A DNA stretch of 64,000 nucleotides from Aldehydirespirator sp965221185 (GCA_965221185.1 OZ244866.1:868001-932000), one strand, 5' to 3'. Positions 33,760-42,798 are shown, numbered from the stretch's first letter. Notes: generated by a model not told the origin, from the letters alone. Numbers and translations: made by a program.

Positions 33760-33909
33760 TCAGCCGTCCCGGCCGGTGATCACCGCCGGCGGGCGATCGT
33801 CGGTCGCCGCGTCCCACACGATCGACGCCGCGGCCGCGCCCAGCAGCAGGGCGCCCACGACCAGGGCGATCCGCGCCCATCGCAGCGTGCGGGGCCGGTC
33901 GCCGCCCAT
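33760..33909 (-). CDS. Very small single-pass membrane protein downstream of greA
   Basis: The 49-residue frame has a basic start (MGGDRPRTLRWAR), one hydrophobic segment of about 20 residues (IALVVGALLLGAAAASIVWD) and a short polar tail. It starts 7 nt after the greA stop, so it is probably cotranscribed. No family recognised; the clear membrane helix and operon position are the only support. Confidence 0.5.
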   Translation of the reverse strand: MGGDRPRTLRWARIALVVGALLLGAAAASIVWDAATDDRPPAVITGRDG

Positions 33910-33916
33910 CGGCTGC

Positions 33917-34393
33917 TCAGGCGACCTCGACGACAGTGACTCGCTGGCGGCCTGCGGGCGAGTCGAACTCGACGGAGTCTCCCTCGAAGGTGCCGAGCAG
34001 CGCCTCACCCATGGGAGATCCGGGAGAGACGACCATCAGGTCGCCCCGGCGCTCCTCGATCACTCCCACCAGAAGGCGCTCGGGCTCGTCGTCGCCGTCA
34101 TAAAGCACCGTCACCACCGATCCCAGGATCACGCCGACGTTTCCGTAGGCGCCGTTGCTGCTGTCGATGATCTCGGCATCGAGGAGGATCCGGGTCAGAT
34201 GGACGATGCGGCCCTCCATCTTGCCCTGCTCCTCTTTGGCCGCGTGGTAGTCGCCGTTCTCGGACAGGTCGCCCAGCTTGCGGGCGGCCTCGATCTTTTG
34301 GGCTATCTCGATGCGGCCCCGCGTGGTGAGATCCCGTAGTTCGGCGCTGAGCCGGTCGTGCGCGTCCTGCGAGATTTGATGGGGGTCGGGCAT
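33917..34393 (-). CDS. greA: Transcription elongation factor GreA
   Basis: The 158-residue protein has an N-terminal coiled coil with the acidic tip DLSENGDYHAAKEEQ and a C-terminal FKBP-like domain (VSPGSPMGEALLG). The tip aspartate and glutamate reach into the RNA polymerase secondary channel and stimulate cleavage of backtracked RNA. The ATG lies 6 nt after TAGATT with no Shine-Dalgarno sequence, hence leaderless. Divergent from the leuB leader. Confidence 0.95.
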   Translation of the reverse strand: MPDPHQISQDAHDRLSAELRDLTTRGRIEIAQKIEAARKLGDLSENGDYHAAKEEQGKMEGRIVHLTRILLDAEIIDSSNGAYGNVGVILGSVVTVLYDGDDEPERLLVGVIEERRGDLMVVSPGSPMGEALLGTFEGDSVEFDSPAGRQRVTVVEVA

Positions 34394-34399
34394 TGCGCC

Positions 34400-34405
34400 A
34401 ATCTA
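34400..34405 (-). promoter_or_regulatory. -10 box of leaderless greA mRNA
   Basis: On the minus strand TAGATT is followed by 6 nt and the greA ATG. The divergent leader-peptide -10 box lies only 12 bp away. Confidence 0.55.
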
Positions 34406-34417
34406 CCGCCCTAGCGG

Positions 34418-34423
34418 TATGCT
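34418..34423 (+). promoter_or_regulatory. -10 box of the leuB leader transcript
   Basis: TATGCT is followed by 7 nt and the GTG of the leader peptide. A TTGCGC at 34393-34398 is a possible -35 with a long 19-nt spacer. Confidence 0.55.
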
Positions 34424-34430
34424 CAGAGCC

Positions 34431-34463
34431 GTGGCGAACCTGCGCAGCATCGTAATTCCGTAG
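34431..34463 (+). CDS. Leader peptide of the leuB-ilvE-cimA operon
   Basis: This is a ten-codon frame, GTG GCG AAC CTG CGC AGC ATC GTA ATT CCG TAG, encoding M-A-N-L-R-S-I-V-I-P. It has one Leu codon and an Ile-Val-Ile run, including GTA and ATT, which look rare in this GC-rich DNA. It starts 7 nt after a -10 box and is followed by a GC hairpin and an intrinsic terminator ahead of leuB. This is the layout of branched-chain amino acid attenuators. Confidence 0.65.
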   Translation: MANLRSIVIP

Positions 34464-34484
34464 CGCGCGTCCATCGGCGCGCGC
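34463..34484 (+). promoter_or_regulatory. First hairpin of the leuB attenuator region
   Basis: GCGCGCG-N8-CGCGCGC forms a perfect 7-bp stem that starts at the last base of the leader-peptide stop codon. A ribosome resting on the stop codon would cover it; a ribosome stalled on the Ile-Val-Ile codons would probably also mask its 5' side. I could not define a unique antiterminator pairing. Confidence 0.45.
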
Positions 34485-34488
34485 TCAG

Positions 34489-34520
34489 AACCGTCCACTC
34501 CGGTGGGCGGTTTCTTCGTT
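34489..34520 (+). terminator. Attenuator terminator before leuB
   Basis: AACCGTCCAC-TCCG-GTGGGCGGTT is a 10-bp stem with one G-U pair and a tetraloop, followed by TCTTCGTTT. It ends about 50 nt before the leuB ATG and has the form of a Rho-independent terminator. Confidence 0.7.
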
Positions 34521-34569
34521 TCGAGACCAGCACGCAAACGACACCAACCAGCGAAGCGAGCAATCAGTC

Positions 34570-35541
34570 ATGGCACATCGAGTGGGAATCATAGGGGGCG
34601 ACGGCATCGGCCCGGAGGTGGTGGCCGAGGGCTTGAAGGTGATCGCCGCCGCGGGCGTGCAGCTCGACACGACCGACTACGACCTCGGCGGCGGCCGGTA
34701 CCTGCGCGACGGCACCGTGCTCGACGAAGCGACCGTGCAGGAGTGGCGCGGCCTCGACGCCATCTACGTGGGCGCGGTCGGCACCCCCGACGTCCCGCCC
34801 GGCATCATCGAGCGGGGCCTGCTGCTCAAGATGCGCTTCGAGCTAGACCTCTACATCAATCTGCGGCCCTTCGCCGCGCCGGGCCACGACTTCGTGGTGA
34901 TCCGCGAGAACACCGAGGGTACCTACGCGGGCGAGGGCGGCTTCCTGAGGCGGGGCACGCTGCACGAGATCGCCACCCAGGGTTCGGTGAACACTCGCCA
35001 CGGCGTGGAGCGGGCCGTGCGCTACGCCTTCGATCTGGCCGTGACCAGGCGCCAGCACGTGACGCTGGTCCACAAGACCAACGTGCTGACCTTCTCGGGC
35101 GACCTATGGGATCGCACCTTCAAGGTGGTCGCAGCCGAGTACCCCCACGTGGCGACGGCCTACAACCATGTCGACGCGGCGTGCATCTATTTCGTGGAGG
35201 ACCCCGCCCGGTATGACGTGATCGTCACCGACAACCTCTTCGGCGACATCCTCACCGACCTCGGCGGCGCGGTGTCCGGTGGGATCGGCCGGGCCCCGAC
35301 GGCGAACCTGCACCCCGGCCGGGTGTCCATGTTCGAACCGGTCCACGGCTCGGCGCCCGACATCGTGGGCACGGGGCGGGCCAATCCCGTCGCGGCGGTG
35401 CTGTCGGGCGCGATGATGTTGGACCACCTCGGCGAGGGTGAGGCGGCGGAACGCATCCGCAAGGCCTGCGACCGGCCCGAGTCCCTCACCGGGTCGACCA
35501 GCGAGATAGGCGATGCCATCGTGGCCCGCCTCGGCGACTAA
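34570..35541 (+). CDS. leuB: 3-Isopropylmalate dehydrogenase
   Basis: The 323-residue protein has GGDGIGPEVVAEGLKVI at the N-terminus, the substrate segment RENTEGTYAGEGG, the catalytic K in VHKTNVL, VTDNLFGDILTDLGG and the NAD-binding MFEPVHGSAPDIVGTG. It is shorter than the ~360-residue enterobacterial LeuB but full length for the actinobacterial form. It oxidatively decarboxylates 3-isopropylmalate in leucine synthesis and probably also 3-methylmalate in the citramalate route, given cimA in the operon. Confidence 0.93.
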   Translation: MAHRVGIIGGDGIGPEVVAEGLKVIAAAGVQLDTTDYDLGGGRYLRDGTVLDEATVQEWRGLDAIYVGAVGTPDVPPGIIERGLLLKMRFELDLYINLRPFAAPGHDFVVIRENTEGTYAGEGGFLRRGTLHEIATQGSVNTRHGVERAVRYAFDLAVTRRQHVTLVHKTNVLTFSGDLWDRTFKVVAAEYPHVATAYNHVDAACIYFVEDPARYDVIVTDNLFGDILTDLGGAVSGGIGRAPTANLHPGRVSMFEPVHGSAPDIVGTGRANPVAAVLSGAMMLDHLGEGEAAERIRKACDRPESLTGSTSEIGDAIVARLGD

Positions 35542-35600
35542 GCAGCCGCAGATCGAGACGGATACCCAGAAGAGCCATTCACGGAAGGCCAATCCGAATC

Positions 35601-36521
35601 ATGCCCATCACGCCCACCAAGCACATCTGGATGAACGGCGAGCTTGTGCCGTGGGAGGACGCCAAGATCCACGTTCTGTCCCATTCGCTGCACTACGGCA
35701 CCGGCGTGTTCGAGGGGATCCGGGCGTACGCGACAGACGACGGGCCGGCCGCGTTCCGCCTCACGGACCACATCCAGCGCCTCTACAACTCGGCCAAGAT
35801 CCTCAACATGCCGATGCCGTACTCGGTGCCGGAGATCGTGGATGCCTGCAAGCTCGTGGTGCGCGACAGCGGGCTGCCCGAATGCTATGTGCGTCCCATC
35901 GCCTACTACGGCTACGGCGAGATAGGCCTCTCCACCGCCGCCTGCGTCACCGAGATCGCCATCGCGGTTTGGCCGTGGGGCGCGTATCTGGGGGATGACG
36001 CCCTCACCAAGGGCGTGCGCTTGAAGATCTCGTCGTGGGCCCGCCACCACCACAACATCATGCCCCCCGCGTCCAAGACCACCGGCAACTACGCCAATTC
36101 GACCCTGGCCAAGATGGAGGCGCTGAGGGCCGGATACGACGAGGCCATCATGCTCAATCCGGCCGGGCTGGTGTCGGAGTGCAGCGGGGAGAACATCTTC
36201 GCGGGCGCTCCCGAATTGCTGGTCACGCCGCCGCTGTCGTCGGGCGCGCTGCCGGGTATCACCCAGCACTCGGTGATCACCATCGCCCGCGACATCGGCC
36301 TCGATGTGGTCATCGGCGACCTGGCCCGCAGCGACCTGTACATCGCGCAGGAGATCTTCGTGTGCGGGACCGCGGCCGAGGTGAGCGCAGTCAGCTCGGT
36401 GGACGACCGGGCCCTGGAGTGCCCCGGCCCTCGCACTCTGGCTATCGCCGAGGCCTACGCCGACGCGGTGCGGGGCCGTATCGACCGCTACAAGACATGG
36501 AACGAGTACGTCCATGAGTAG
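35601..36521 (+). CDS. ilvE: Branched-chain amino acid aminotransferase
   Basis: This 306-residue fold-type IV PLP enzyme has HSLHYGTGVFEGIRAY, the PLP lysine in ASKTTGNYANS and SECSGENIF. It carries out the last transamination of leucine, isoleucine and valine. It begins 59 nt after leuB and overlaps cimA by 8 nt, so the three genes form one unit controlled by the upstream attenuator. Confidence 0.93.
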   Translation: MPITPTKHIWMNGELVPWEDAKIHVLSHSLHYGTGVFEGIRAYATDDGPAAFRLTDHIQRLYNSAKILNMPMPYSVPEIVDACKLVVRDSGLPECYVRPIAYYGYGEIGLSTAACVTEIAIAVWPWGAYLGDDALTKGVRLKISSWARHHHNIMPPASKTTGNYANSTLAKMEALRAGYDEAIMLNPAGLVSECSGENIFAGAPELLVTPPLSSGALPGITQHSVITIARDIGLDVVIGDLARSDLYIAQEIFVCGTAAEVSAVSSVDDRALECPGPRTLAIAEAYADAVRGRIDRYKTWNEYVHE

Positions 36522-38121
36522 CGGTGAGCGGCCCGCCGTAGAGATCTACGACACCACCCTGCGAGACGGCACCCAGCTTGAGGGCATATCGCTAACCGTT
36601 GACGACAAGCTGCGCATCGCCGAGCAGCTCGATCGTCTCGGGGTCGCATACATTGAGGGGGGCTGGCCCGGAGCGAACCCCAAGGACGACGAGTTCTTCG
36701 CGAGGGCTCGCACCGAGCTCGACCTGAGAGTCAGCGAGTTGGTCGCCTTCGGCTCCACCCGCCGGGCCAGGGGCAAGGTGGACTCCGACCAAGTGCTGGC
36801 CAACCTGGCCGCGGCGGGAACGTCGGCGGTGTGCATCGTCGGAAAGTGCTGGGACTACCACGTCACCGAGGCGCTGCAGACCACCCTCGATGAGGGGGTG
36901 GCCATGGTGGCCGAGTCGGTGGAGTTCCTGGTGTCGGCGGGCAAGCGGGTGCTCTTCGACGCCGAGCACTTCTTCGACGGCTACCGCAACAATCCCGAGT
37001 TCAGCCTGCGGGTGCTGGAGGCCGCGGCCGCCTCGGGCGCCTCGACGGTGGTGCTTTGCGACACCAACGGCGGCACCCTGCCCACCGACATCTCAGGGGC
37101 GGTGGCGGCCGTGGTGGCTTACGTCGACTGCGAAGTCGGCATCCACCTGCACAATGACACCGGCTGCGGGGTGGCCAACGCGCTGGCCGCGGTAAGGGCC
37201 GGGGCAGTGCATGTGCAGGGCACCATCAACGGCTACGGCGAGCGGGTCGGCAACTGCGACCTGGTGCCGATCATCGCCAACCTCGAGCTGAAGATGGGCA
37301 TGCGGGCGCTGCCCCAGGGCCGCCTGCGGATGCTCACCTCGGTGTCACACCATGTGGCCGAACTCGTCAACCTGCCGTTGAATCCCCAGCAGCCCTACGT
37401 CGGCGCCAGCGCCTTCGCCCACAAGGCCGGGCTGCACGCCAGCGCCCTCAGCCGCCGTCCCGACGCCTACGAGCACGTGCCGCCCGAGCTGGTCGGCAAC
37501 GGCACCCGGGTGCTGGTGTCGGAGATGGCGGGCCGCTCCACGCTGGAGATGCGGGCCGCCGACCTCGGTTTGGACATCGACGGCGGAGTGCTGGGCGATG
37601 TGATCGACACCCTCAAGCGGCTTGAGCATGCCGGGTACCACTTCGAGGCCGCCGACGCCTCCCTGGAGCTGCTGATGCGGGGCGCGGCCGGCTGGGAGCA
37701 GGACTACTTCACGCTGGAGTCGTTCCGGGTGTCGCTGGACCACCGCTCGGGCACGGGCGCTCGGGCCTGGAACGACGTCTCGGTCGAAGTCGACACCGAG
37801 GCCACCGTGAAGCTGTGGGTCGGCGGCGAGCGCCGTGTGGCCGTGGGGGAGGGCAACGGACCGGTCAACGCTCTGGACACCGCGCTGCGCAGCGCCCTGG
37901 CCGATCTCTACCCCGCGCTGGAGAACATCTCGCTCACCGACTTCAAGGTCAGGGTCCTGGACACCCAGAAGGGGACGGGCGCGGTCACCCGGGTGCTGAT
38001 CGACTCCACCGACCGGCGCCGGGTGTGGACCACCATCGGCGTGTCGGAGAATGTCATCGAAGCGTCCTGGCAGGCCCTGGCCGACTCGGTCGTGTTCGGC
38101 CTGCTCCACGCCGACGACTGA
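36514..38121 (+). CDS. cimA: Citramalate synthase
   Basis: The 535-residue HMGL-like enzyme has YDTTLRDGTQLEGISLTVDDK at the start (catalytic Arg-Asp), GGWPGANPKDDEFF, HLHNDTGCGVAN (metal ligands) and a C-terminal LeuA-type regulatory domain. The order and length fit CimA, which condenses acetyl-CoA and pyruvate to (R)-citramalate for threonine-independent isoleucine synthesis. The C-terminal domain should bind isoleucine or leucine for feedback control. Its TGA is immediately followed by a solitary arm of the dispersed element. Confidence 0.9.
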   Translation: MSSGERPAVEIYDTTLRDGTQLEGISLTVDDKLRIAEQLDRLGVAYIEGGWPGANPKDDEFFARARTELDLRVSELVAFGSTRRARGKVDSDQVLANLAAAGTSAVCIVGKCWDYHVTEALQTTLDEGVAMVAESVEFLVSAGKRVLFDAEHFFDGYRNNPEFSLRVLEAAAASGASTVVLCDTNGGTLPTDISGAVAAVVAYVDCEVGIHLHNDTGCGVANALAAVRAGAVHVQGTINGYGERVGNCDLVPIIANLELKMGMRALPQGRLRMLTSVSHHVAELVNLPLNPQQPYVGASAFAHKAGLHASALSRRPDAYEHVPPELVGNGTRVLVSEMAGRSTLEMRAADLGLDIDGGVLGDVIDTLKRLEHAGYHFEAADASLELLMRGAAGWEQDYFTLESFRVSLDHRSGTGARAWNDVSVEVDTEATVKLWVGGERRVAVGEGNGPVNALDTALRSALADLYPALENISLTDFKVRVLDTQKGTGAVTRVLIDSTDRRRVWTTIGVSENVIEASWQALADSVVFGLLHADD

Positions 38122-38148
38122 GAGGCCGAGCGGATAGGACACCTGTCC
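38122..38148 (+). repeat. Solitary first arm of the dispersed element after cimA
   Basis: GAGGCCGAGCGGATAGG follows within 2 nt of the cimA stop and runs into GGACA-CC-TGTCC, a short hairpin. The conserved core and closing arm are absent. Confidence 0.7.
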
Positions 38149-38178
38149 GTAGGGCTCCCAAACGGACCCAGCGACGCC

Positions 38179-38184
38179 TACGCT
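38179..38184 (+). promoter_or_regulatory. -10 box of leaderless mRNA for the protein after cimA
   Basis: TACGCT is followed by 8 nt and the GTG at 38193. Confidence 0.5.
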
Positions 38185-38192
38185 GTCGCACC

Positions 38193-38711
38193 GTGGCTGC
38201 CCCGTCCTACGTTCCCGCCACGGCCAGGGCTCCGTCCAGCTACCGGTCTCCGCCCCGGCGGGACGATCCCTGGATGGCCGATCGGCCCGGCGAGGTTGTG
38301 GGCGGGGAGTCTCCGGCCGGCCCGGGGATGGGCCATCAGGGTCCCGGCCAGGGCTACGCGCTCAAGCTCGCGCAGCGCTTCGCCGGCCGGCTTGTCCTAA
38401 CGGTCGGCGAGCGGGAGGACGACGCGCTGGCTGGATGCTGTTCGGTGGCGCTTCGCCGGGCCTCGCTGTTCGCCCGAGCGCCCGTGATGCACGACCTGCG
38501 GCTGGCTCTGGGGCTGTTCGGCTTCCTGATCGACGCCGAAGCCGCTCTGGTGTCCTGGCGCCGACCCCTGTTCGCAGGAGCGGCGGGCCACCACGGCTAC
38601 CACGTCAAGCTGCGCCTGGCCGAACTGGTCCCTGAGGACACTCTGCGCAGCACCCCGGCCGCGGTCGCCGAGGCCCACTCCAAGGACTGGCGCACCCCGC
38701 TAGGGCTCTAG
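38193..38711 (+). CDS. Conserved-looking hypothetical protein downstream of cimA
   Basis: The 172-residue protein begins AAPSYVPATARAPSSY, followed by a Pro/Arg-rich stretch and a folded part: GYALKLAQRFAGRLVLTVGE, then DALAGCCSVALRRASLFARAPVMHDL, then a helical segment LALGLFGFLID. There is no signal peptide and no catalytic signature I can name. I have the impression of seeing similar proteins in other actinobacteria, but that is memory, not a search. The start is a GTG with leaderless promoter spacing. Confidence 0.65.
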   Translation: MAAPSYVPATARAPSSYRSPPRRDDPWMADRPGEVVGGESPAGPGMGHQGPGQGYALKLAQRFAGRLVLTVGEREDDALAGCCSVALRRASLFARAPVMHDLRLALGLFGFLIDAEAALVSWRRPLFAGAAGHHGYHVKLRLAELVPEDTLRSTPAAVAEAHSKDWRTPLGL

Positions 38712-38748
38712 GCGACTGCCTGACATACGGGCCGTAGCGGGCCGCATG

Positions 38749-39333
38749 TCAGACCTTGATGACGAGCGTCCCGGCCGCCTTGTCGTGCCACCCCTGTCGC
38801 ACCTTGTCCCAAAGGAGGGAAAGGTAGACCAGCAGTGACAGGATCCACCCGACGAAGGGAATGAAGCCGAGCGCCGCGGGAATGATCCATCGGCCGATGG
38901 CCTTGCCCCATCCGGGTTCCAGGCCATTGTCAGCCCGGACGACCTTGATGCGTGTGGCCATCTTGCCGAGGGTCTGGCCCTTGGTGGCGATCATCGTCAC
39001 CTCATAGAGGACGCCTATCACCACAGCCACTATGGCGAAGGCGACGAACGCCCCGACTGCTGCGGCAGATTCCTCCTCACCGCCGGCGAGGCCGATCGCC
39101 GACGCGATGCCAGCGATGAGCAGGATGATGACGAGTACGCCCATGATCACGGTGTCGATGATCCTGGCGCCGAGGCGTCCGCCAGGGCCGGCCAGTTCCA
39201 CAGCCCCGCCGGTGCCGAGAGTGGCCCAGCCCGTCACGGCCTGTGGATTGTGGGACGGCGGGCCCGGTGGAGCGGGAGGCGGTTCGGACGACCAGCCCGA
39301 GTCGTCAGGCGGAGGCGGGGGCATGTCGGACAC
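38749..39333 (-). CDS. RDD-family membrane protein
   Basis: The 194-residue protein starts with a Pro-rich cytoplasmic segment, then LGARIIDTVIMGVLVIILL (the R and D of the RDD motif), a second hydrophobic segment, and TKGQTLGKMATRIKVVRADNG, ending with a membrane segment and WHDKAAGTLVIKV. RDD proteins have been linked to ion exchange or transport, but most are uncharacterised. GTG 39333 has AAGGAGCT upstream, so this gene is led by a normal ribosome-binding site. Confidence 0.85.
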   Translation of the reverse strand: MSDMPPPPPDDSGWSSEPPPAPPGPPSHNPQAVTGWATLGTGGAVELAGPGGRLGARIIDTVIMGVLVIILLIAGIASAIGLAGGEEESAAAVGAFVAFAIVAVVIGVLYEVTMIATKGQTLGKMATRIKVVRADNGLEPGWGKAIGRWIIPAALGFIPFVGWILSLLVYLSLLWDKVRQGWHDKAAGTLVIKV

Positions 39334-39439
39334 GGATAGCTCCTTCGGTCGTCCTACACGGTCACCCCGACCGTAGCAGAGCCCGCCGACGCCAGGTCAC
39401 TGCCGGATTGCGGGCCACGGCAGCCTCGGGCCGCGTCGG

Positions 39440-39445
39440 TAGTCT
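39440..39445 (+). promoter_or_regulatory. -10 box of leaderless gltX mRNA
   Basis: TAGTCT is followed by 6 nt and the gltX GTG. Confidence 0.5.
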
Positions 39446-39451
39446 CGCCGT

Positions 39452-40867
39452 GTGAGTTCGCCCAGAGTTAGGTTCGCGCCTGCGCCGACGGGGTTCTTGC
39501 ATGTGGGAAGTGCACGCACAGCCCTTTTCAACTGGCTGTTCGCCCGGCACGACGGCGGCGAGATGGTGCTTCGGGTGGAGGACACCGACGCCTCGCTCAA
39601 AACCCAGGCCTATGTGGACGCCATCATTGAGCCGCTGCGGTGGTTGGGCCTCGACTGGGACTCGGGTCCCTACTTCCAGTCCGAGCGCCGCGGCCTGCAC
39701 TCCGCGGCAATCGAGCAACTGGTGGCCGGCGGCGCGGCCTACTACTGCGACCTGACGCGGGCCGATATCGAACAGCGTTGCGCGGCGGCCGGGCTCCCGG
39801 CCGGCTATCACGGCTGGTCCCGCGACCGCAACGTGACCGACGGGCCGGGTGTGGTTGTGCGGTTCCGCTGCCCCGACGACGGCGCCACCGTGGTGGACGA
39901 CATCGTGCGGGGGCGGGTGAGTTTCCCGAACGAGTCGCTTGAGGACTTCGTGATCCGCCGCGGCGACGGATCGCCCACGTTCCACCTGGCCAACGCGGTG
40001 GACGACCACGACATGGCGATCACCCACGTGATCCGGGGCGAGGACCTGCTCAACACCACGCCCAGGGTGCAGCTGATCTGGCAGGCCCTCGGATCCGGCC
40101 CGCCGCCCGCGTACGCGCACCTGCCGCTGCTGGTCAACGCCAAGCGCCAGAAGCTGTCCAAGCGGCGCGATGACGTCGCCCTCGACGACTACCGCCGCCG
40201 GGGCTACCTGCCCGAGGCCATGGTCAACTACCTGACGTTGCTGGGATGGGGACCCCCCGACGAGGTGGAGATCCGCCCGCTGGACGAGATCGTCGCACTG
40301 TTCGATCTCGACGCGGTCAAGCCGGCCCCGGCCTTCTTCGACCCGGTCCGCCTCGACCACATCAACTCCGCCTACATCAAGGCGCTCACGCCCGAGCAGT
40401 TCACGGCCCGGGCCGAGCCGTTCCTCGCCGGTCCCGACGCTCCCTGGCCACCCGAGCGCTACGACCGCGACAAGGTTCGGGTGCTTGCCGGTGAGATCCA
40501 GCAGCGGATCGTGAGGCTCGGCGAGGCCGTGGGCTGGATCGACTGGATCCTGTGCCCCGAAGTCAGCTACGACGAGAAGGCCTGGAACAAGGCGATGGTC
40601 AAGGGCCGTGCCGCCGCGCAGGTGCTGGAGGCCGTGGAGGCCCGCCTGTATGCCGACGACTTCACGTCTCCACAGAGGCTCGAGTCGATAGTCATGGGCG
40701 TCGGCGACGAGCTCACCGAGAGCACCGGGGCGCGGGTGAGGTCCCAGCCCCCGGTCCGGGTGGCCCTCACCGGTACCGGCGCCGGACTGCCCCTCTGGGA
40801 GCCGATGCGCCTGCTGGGCCCGGAAGCAACCCTCGCCCGGCTCCGCGCCGCCCGTGCCCGGCTCTGA
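39452..40867 (+). CDS. gltX: Glutamyl-tRNA synthetase
   Basis: This is a 471-residue class I synthetase. RFAPAPTGFLHVGSARTALF holds the HIGH-type motif (HVGS), GEDLLNTTPRVQLIWQALG the acceptor-end region, and QKLSKRRDD the KMSKS-type loop. It charges tRNA-Glu; whether it also mischarges tRNA-Gln for the amidotransferase route cannot be decided from sequence by eye. GTG start in leaderless context. Confidence 0.93.
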   Translation: MSSPRVRFAPAPTGFLHVGSARTALFNWLFARHDGGEMVLRVEDTDASLKTQAYVDAIIEPLRWLGLDWDSGPYFQSERRGLHSAAIEQLVAGGAAYYCDLTRADIEQRCAAAGLPAGYHGWSRDRNVTDGPGVVVRFRCPDDGATVVDDIVRGRVSFPNESLEDFVIRRGDGSPTFHLANAVDDHDMAITHVIRGEDLLNTTPRVQLIWQALGSGPPPAYAHLPLLVNAKRQKLSKRRDDVALDDYRRRGYLPEAMVNYLTLLGWGPPDEVEIRPLDEIVALFDLDAVKPAPAFFDPVRLDHINSAYIKALTPEQFTARAEPFLAGPDAPWPPERYDRDKVRVLAGEIQQRIVRLGEAVGWIDWILCPEVSYDEKAWNKAMVKGRAAAQVLEAVEARLYADDFTSPQRLESIVMGVGDELTESTGARVRSQPPVRVALTGTGAGLPLWEPMRLLGPEATLARLRAARARL

Positions 40868-40990
40868 TTGGGTGCTGAGGGGCTCCCTGATCAGAATTAT
40901 CGTACTTTTCTGGCATTATCCCGGATTTTCGCCAAGATTTGGGATTATGGGATGAGGTGTTGCTGCTGGAGGGCTGATTATGGCTATGGT

Positions 40991-41091
40991 GGCTGCCTCC
41001 CGCGGTTCGGTCTTGGCGAAGCGGCCGCCGCGGACGTACCGCAGCTGCGGTGGCGCTTCCCCGCGAGGACCACGACCCCGGGGAGGCCGCC
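40991..41091 (+). promoter_or_regulatory. Structured leader that can sequester the ribosome-binding site
   Basis: GGCTGCCTCCC (40991-41001) can pair with GGGAGGCCGCC (41081-41091) at 10 of 11 positions, covering the GGGGAGG ribosome-binding site just before the M23-like gene. Inside it, 41018-41032 and 41046-41059 form a long hairpin (GAAGCG with CGCTTC, extended by CC/GG and CCGC/GCGG pairs). The ~120 bp before this, from the gltX stop, is unusually AT-rich (ATTATCGTACTTTTCTGG) and may hold the promoter. Confidence 0.4.
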
Positions 41092-41643
41092 ATGCGGTGC
41101 CCATCCACCTTCCGCACGTTCCGGGCGGGCCGACGGCGGCGCGCCGCCTACCTTCTCTTCGCGCCCGTAGCGGCGATGGCCCTGGGCTCGTCGATGCTGG
41201 CCGCTGAAGCCGGTGCCCATTCCCACCACGATGAGCGGCCCGTGTTCCGCCCGCCTGTGGATGCGCCCGTGGCCGACCCGTACCGCCCGCCGCAGAACGC
41301 CTACGGTCCCGGGAACCGAGGCGTCGAGTACGACACCGAGCCCGGCGACGTGGTGCGGGCCGCGGCGGTCGGCACCGTCGTGTTCTCCGGCGCGGTGGCC
41401 GGGTCCTTGTACGTGACTCTCGATCACGGCGGCGGGGTGGTCAGCACATACTCCTACCTTCAGCGCATCAGCGTTCGAGCCAACACCCAGGTCGCCCAGG
41501 GTCAGGTGATCGCGATCGCCGGAGCGAGGCTGCACTTCAGCGTGCGGGTGGACGGTAGCTACGCCGATCCGGCCGGCTTCGTCGGGGTGCGGCGCGTCAG
41601 GGTGCGGCTGGTACCAATTCGATCGTGGCGCCTGTACCGCTGA
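41092..41643 (+). CDS. Secreted M23/LytM-like protein with degenerate active site
   Basis: The 183-residue protein has a basic start, a hydrophobic signal segment (AYLLFAPVAAMALGSSMLAAEAGA) and a single M23-like domain. Active M23 peptidases have HxGxD and HxHF. Here the matching segments read NRGVEYD and ARLHF, so three of the usual zinc ligands are replaced. It is therefore probably a non-catalytic envelope protein, perhaps an activator of a cell-wall hydrolase like EnvC. ATG 41092 follows GGGGAGG by 6 nt and lies 3' of a potential structured leader. Confidence 0.7.
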   Translation: MRCPSTFRTFRAGRRRRAAYLLFAPVAAMALGSSMLAAEAGAHSHHDERPVFRPPVDAPVADPYRPPQNAYGPGNRGVEYDTEPGDVVRAAAVGTVVFSGAVAGSLYVTLDHGGGVVSTYSYLQRISVRANTQVAQGQVIAIAGARLHFSVRVDGSYADPAGFVGVRRVRVRLVPIRSWRLYR

Positions 41644-41691
41644 CGAGGCGGTCCGCCCCAGGGCCAATGCCGCCTCCGCCCGGCCTCTCGG

Positions 41692-41697
41692 TACACT
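41692..41697 (+). promoter_or_regulatory. -10 box of the rpsB operon
   Basis: TACACT is placed for a transcript with a ~120-nt leader before rpsB, unlike the leaderless genes. No good -35 was found. Confidence 0.45.
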
Positions 41698-41756
41698 AGC
41701 GAGCCGGCCCTGGAGGGCCCGACGGCGCCGAGCGGTGTCGCCGAATCATTTCGCAA

Positions 41757-41795
41757 CCCGCGCCTTCACCCGGTCGTCTAGGCGTCCGGCGCGGG
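41757..41795 (+). promoter_or_regulatory. Stable helix in the rpsB leader
   Basis: CCCGCGCC (41757-41764) is perfectly complementary to GGCGCGGG (41788-41795), closing a 23-nt loop, 29 nt before the rpsB ATG. Ribosomal-protein leaders often bind their own product; this helix is a candidate for such feedback, but it does not match a motif that I can name. Confidence 0.35.
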
Positions 41796-41824
41796 CCACG
41801 CAGAACCGGGAGAGCAAGACCAGA

Positions 41825-42796
<972 letters not shown>

Positions 42797-42798
42797 CA

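Noticed and set aside
41000..41091. c-di-AMP (ydaO-type) riboswitch before the M23-like gene
   Set aside because: Gene context would fit, but I could not find the conserved sequence blocks of that riboswitch; kept only as an unassigned structured leader.
40980..41207. Short plus-strand frame upstream of the M23-like gene
   Set aside because: It is out of frame with the real gene and its bases are better explained by leader pairing and the signal-peptide coding region.
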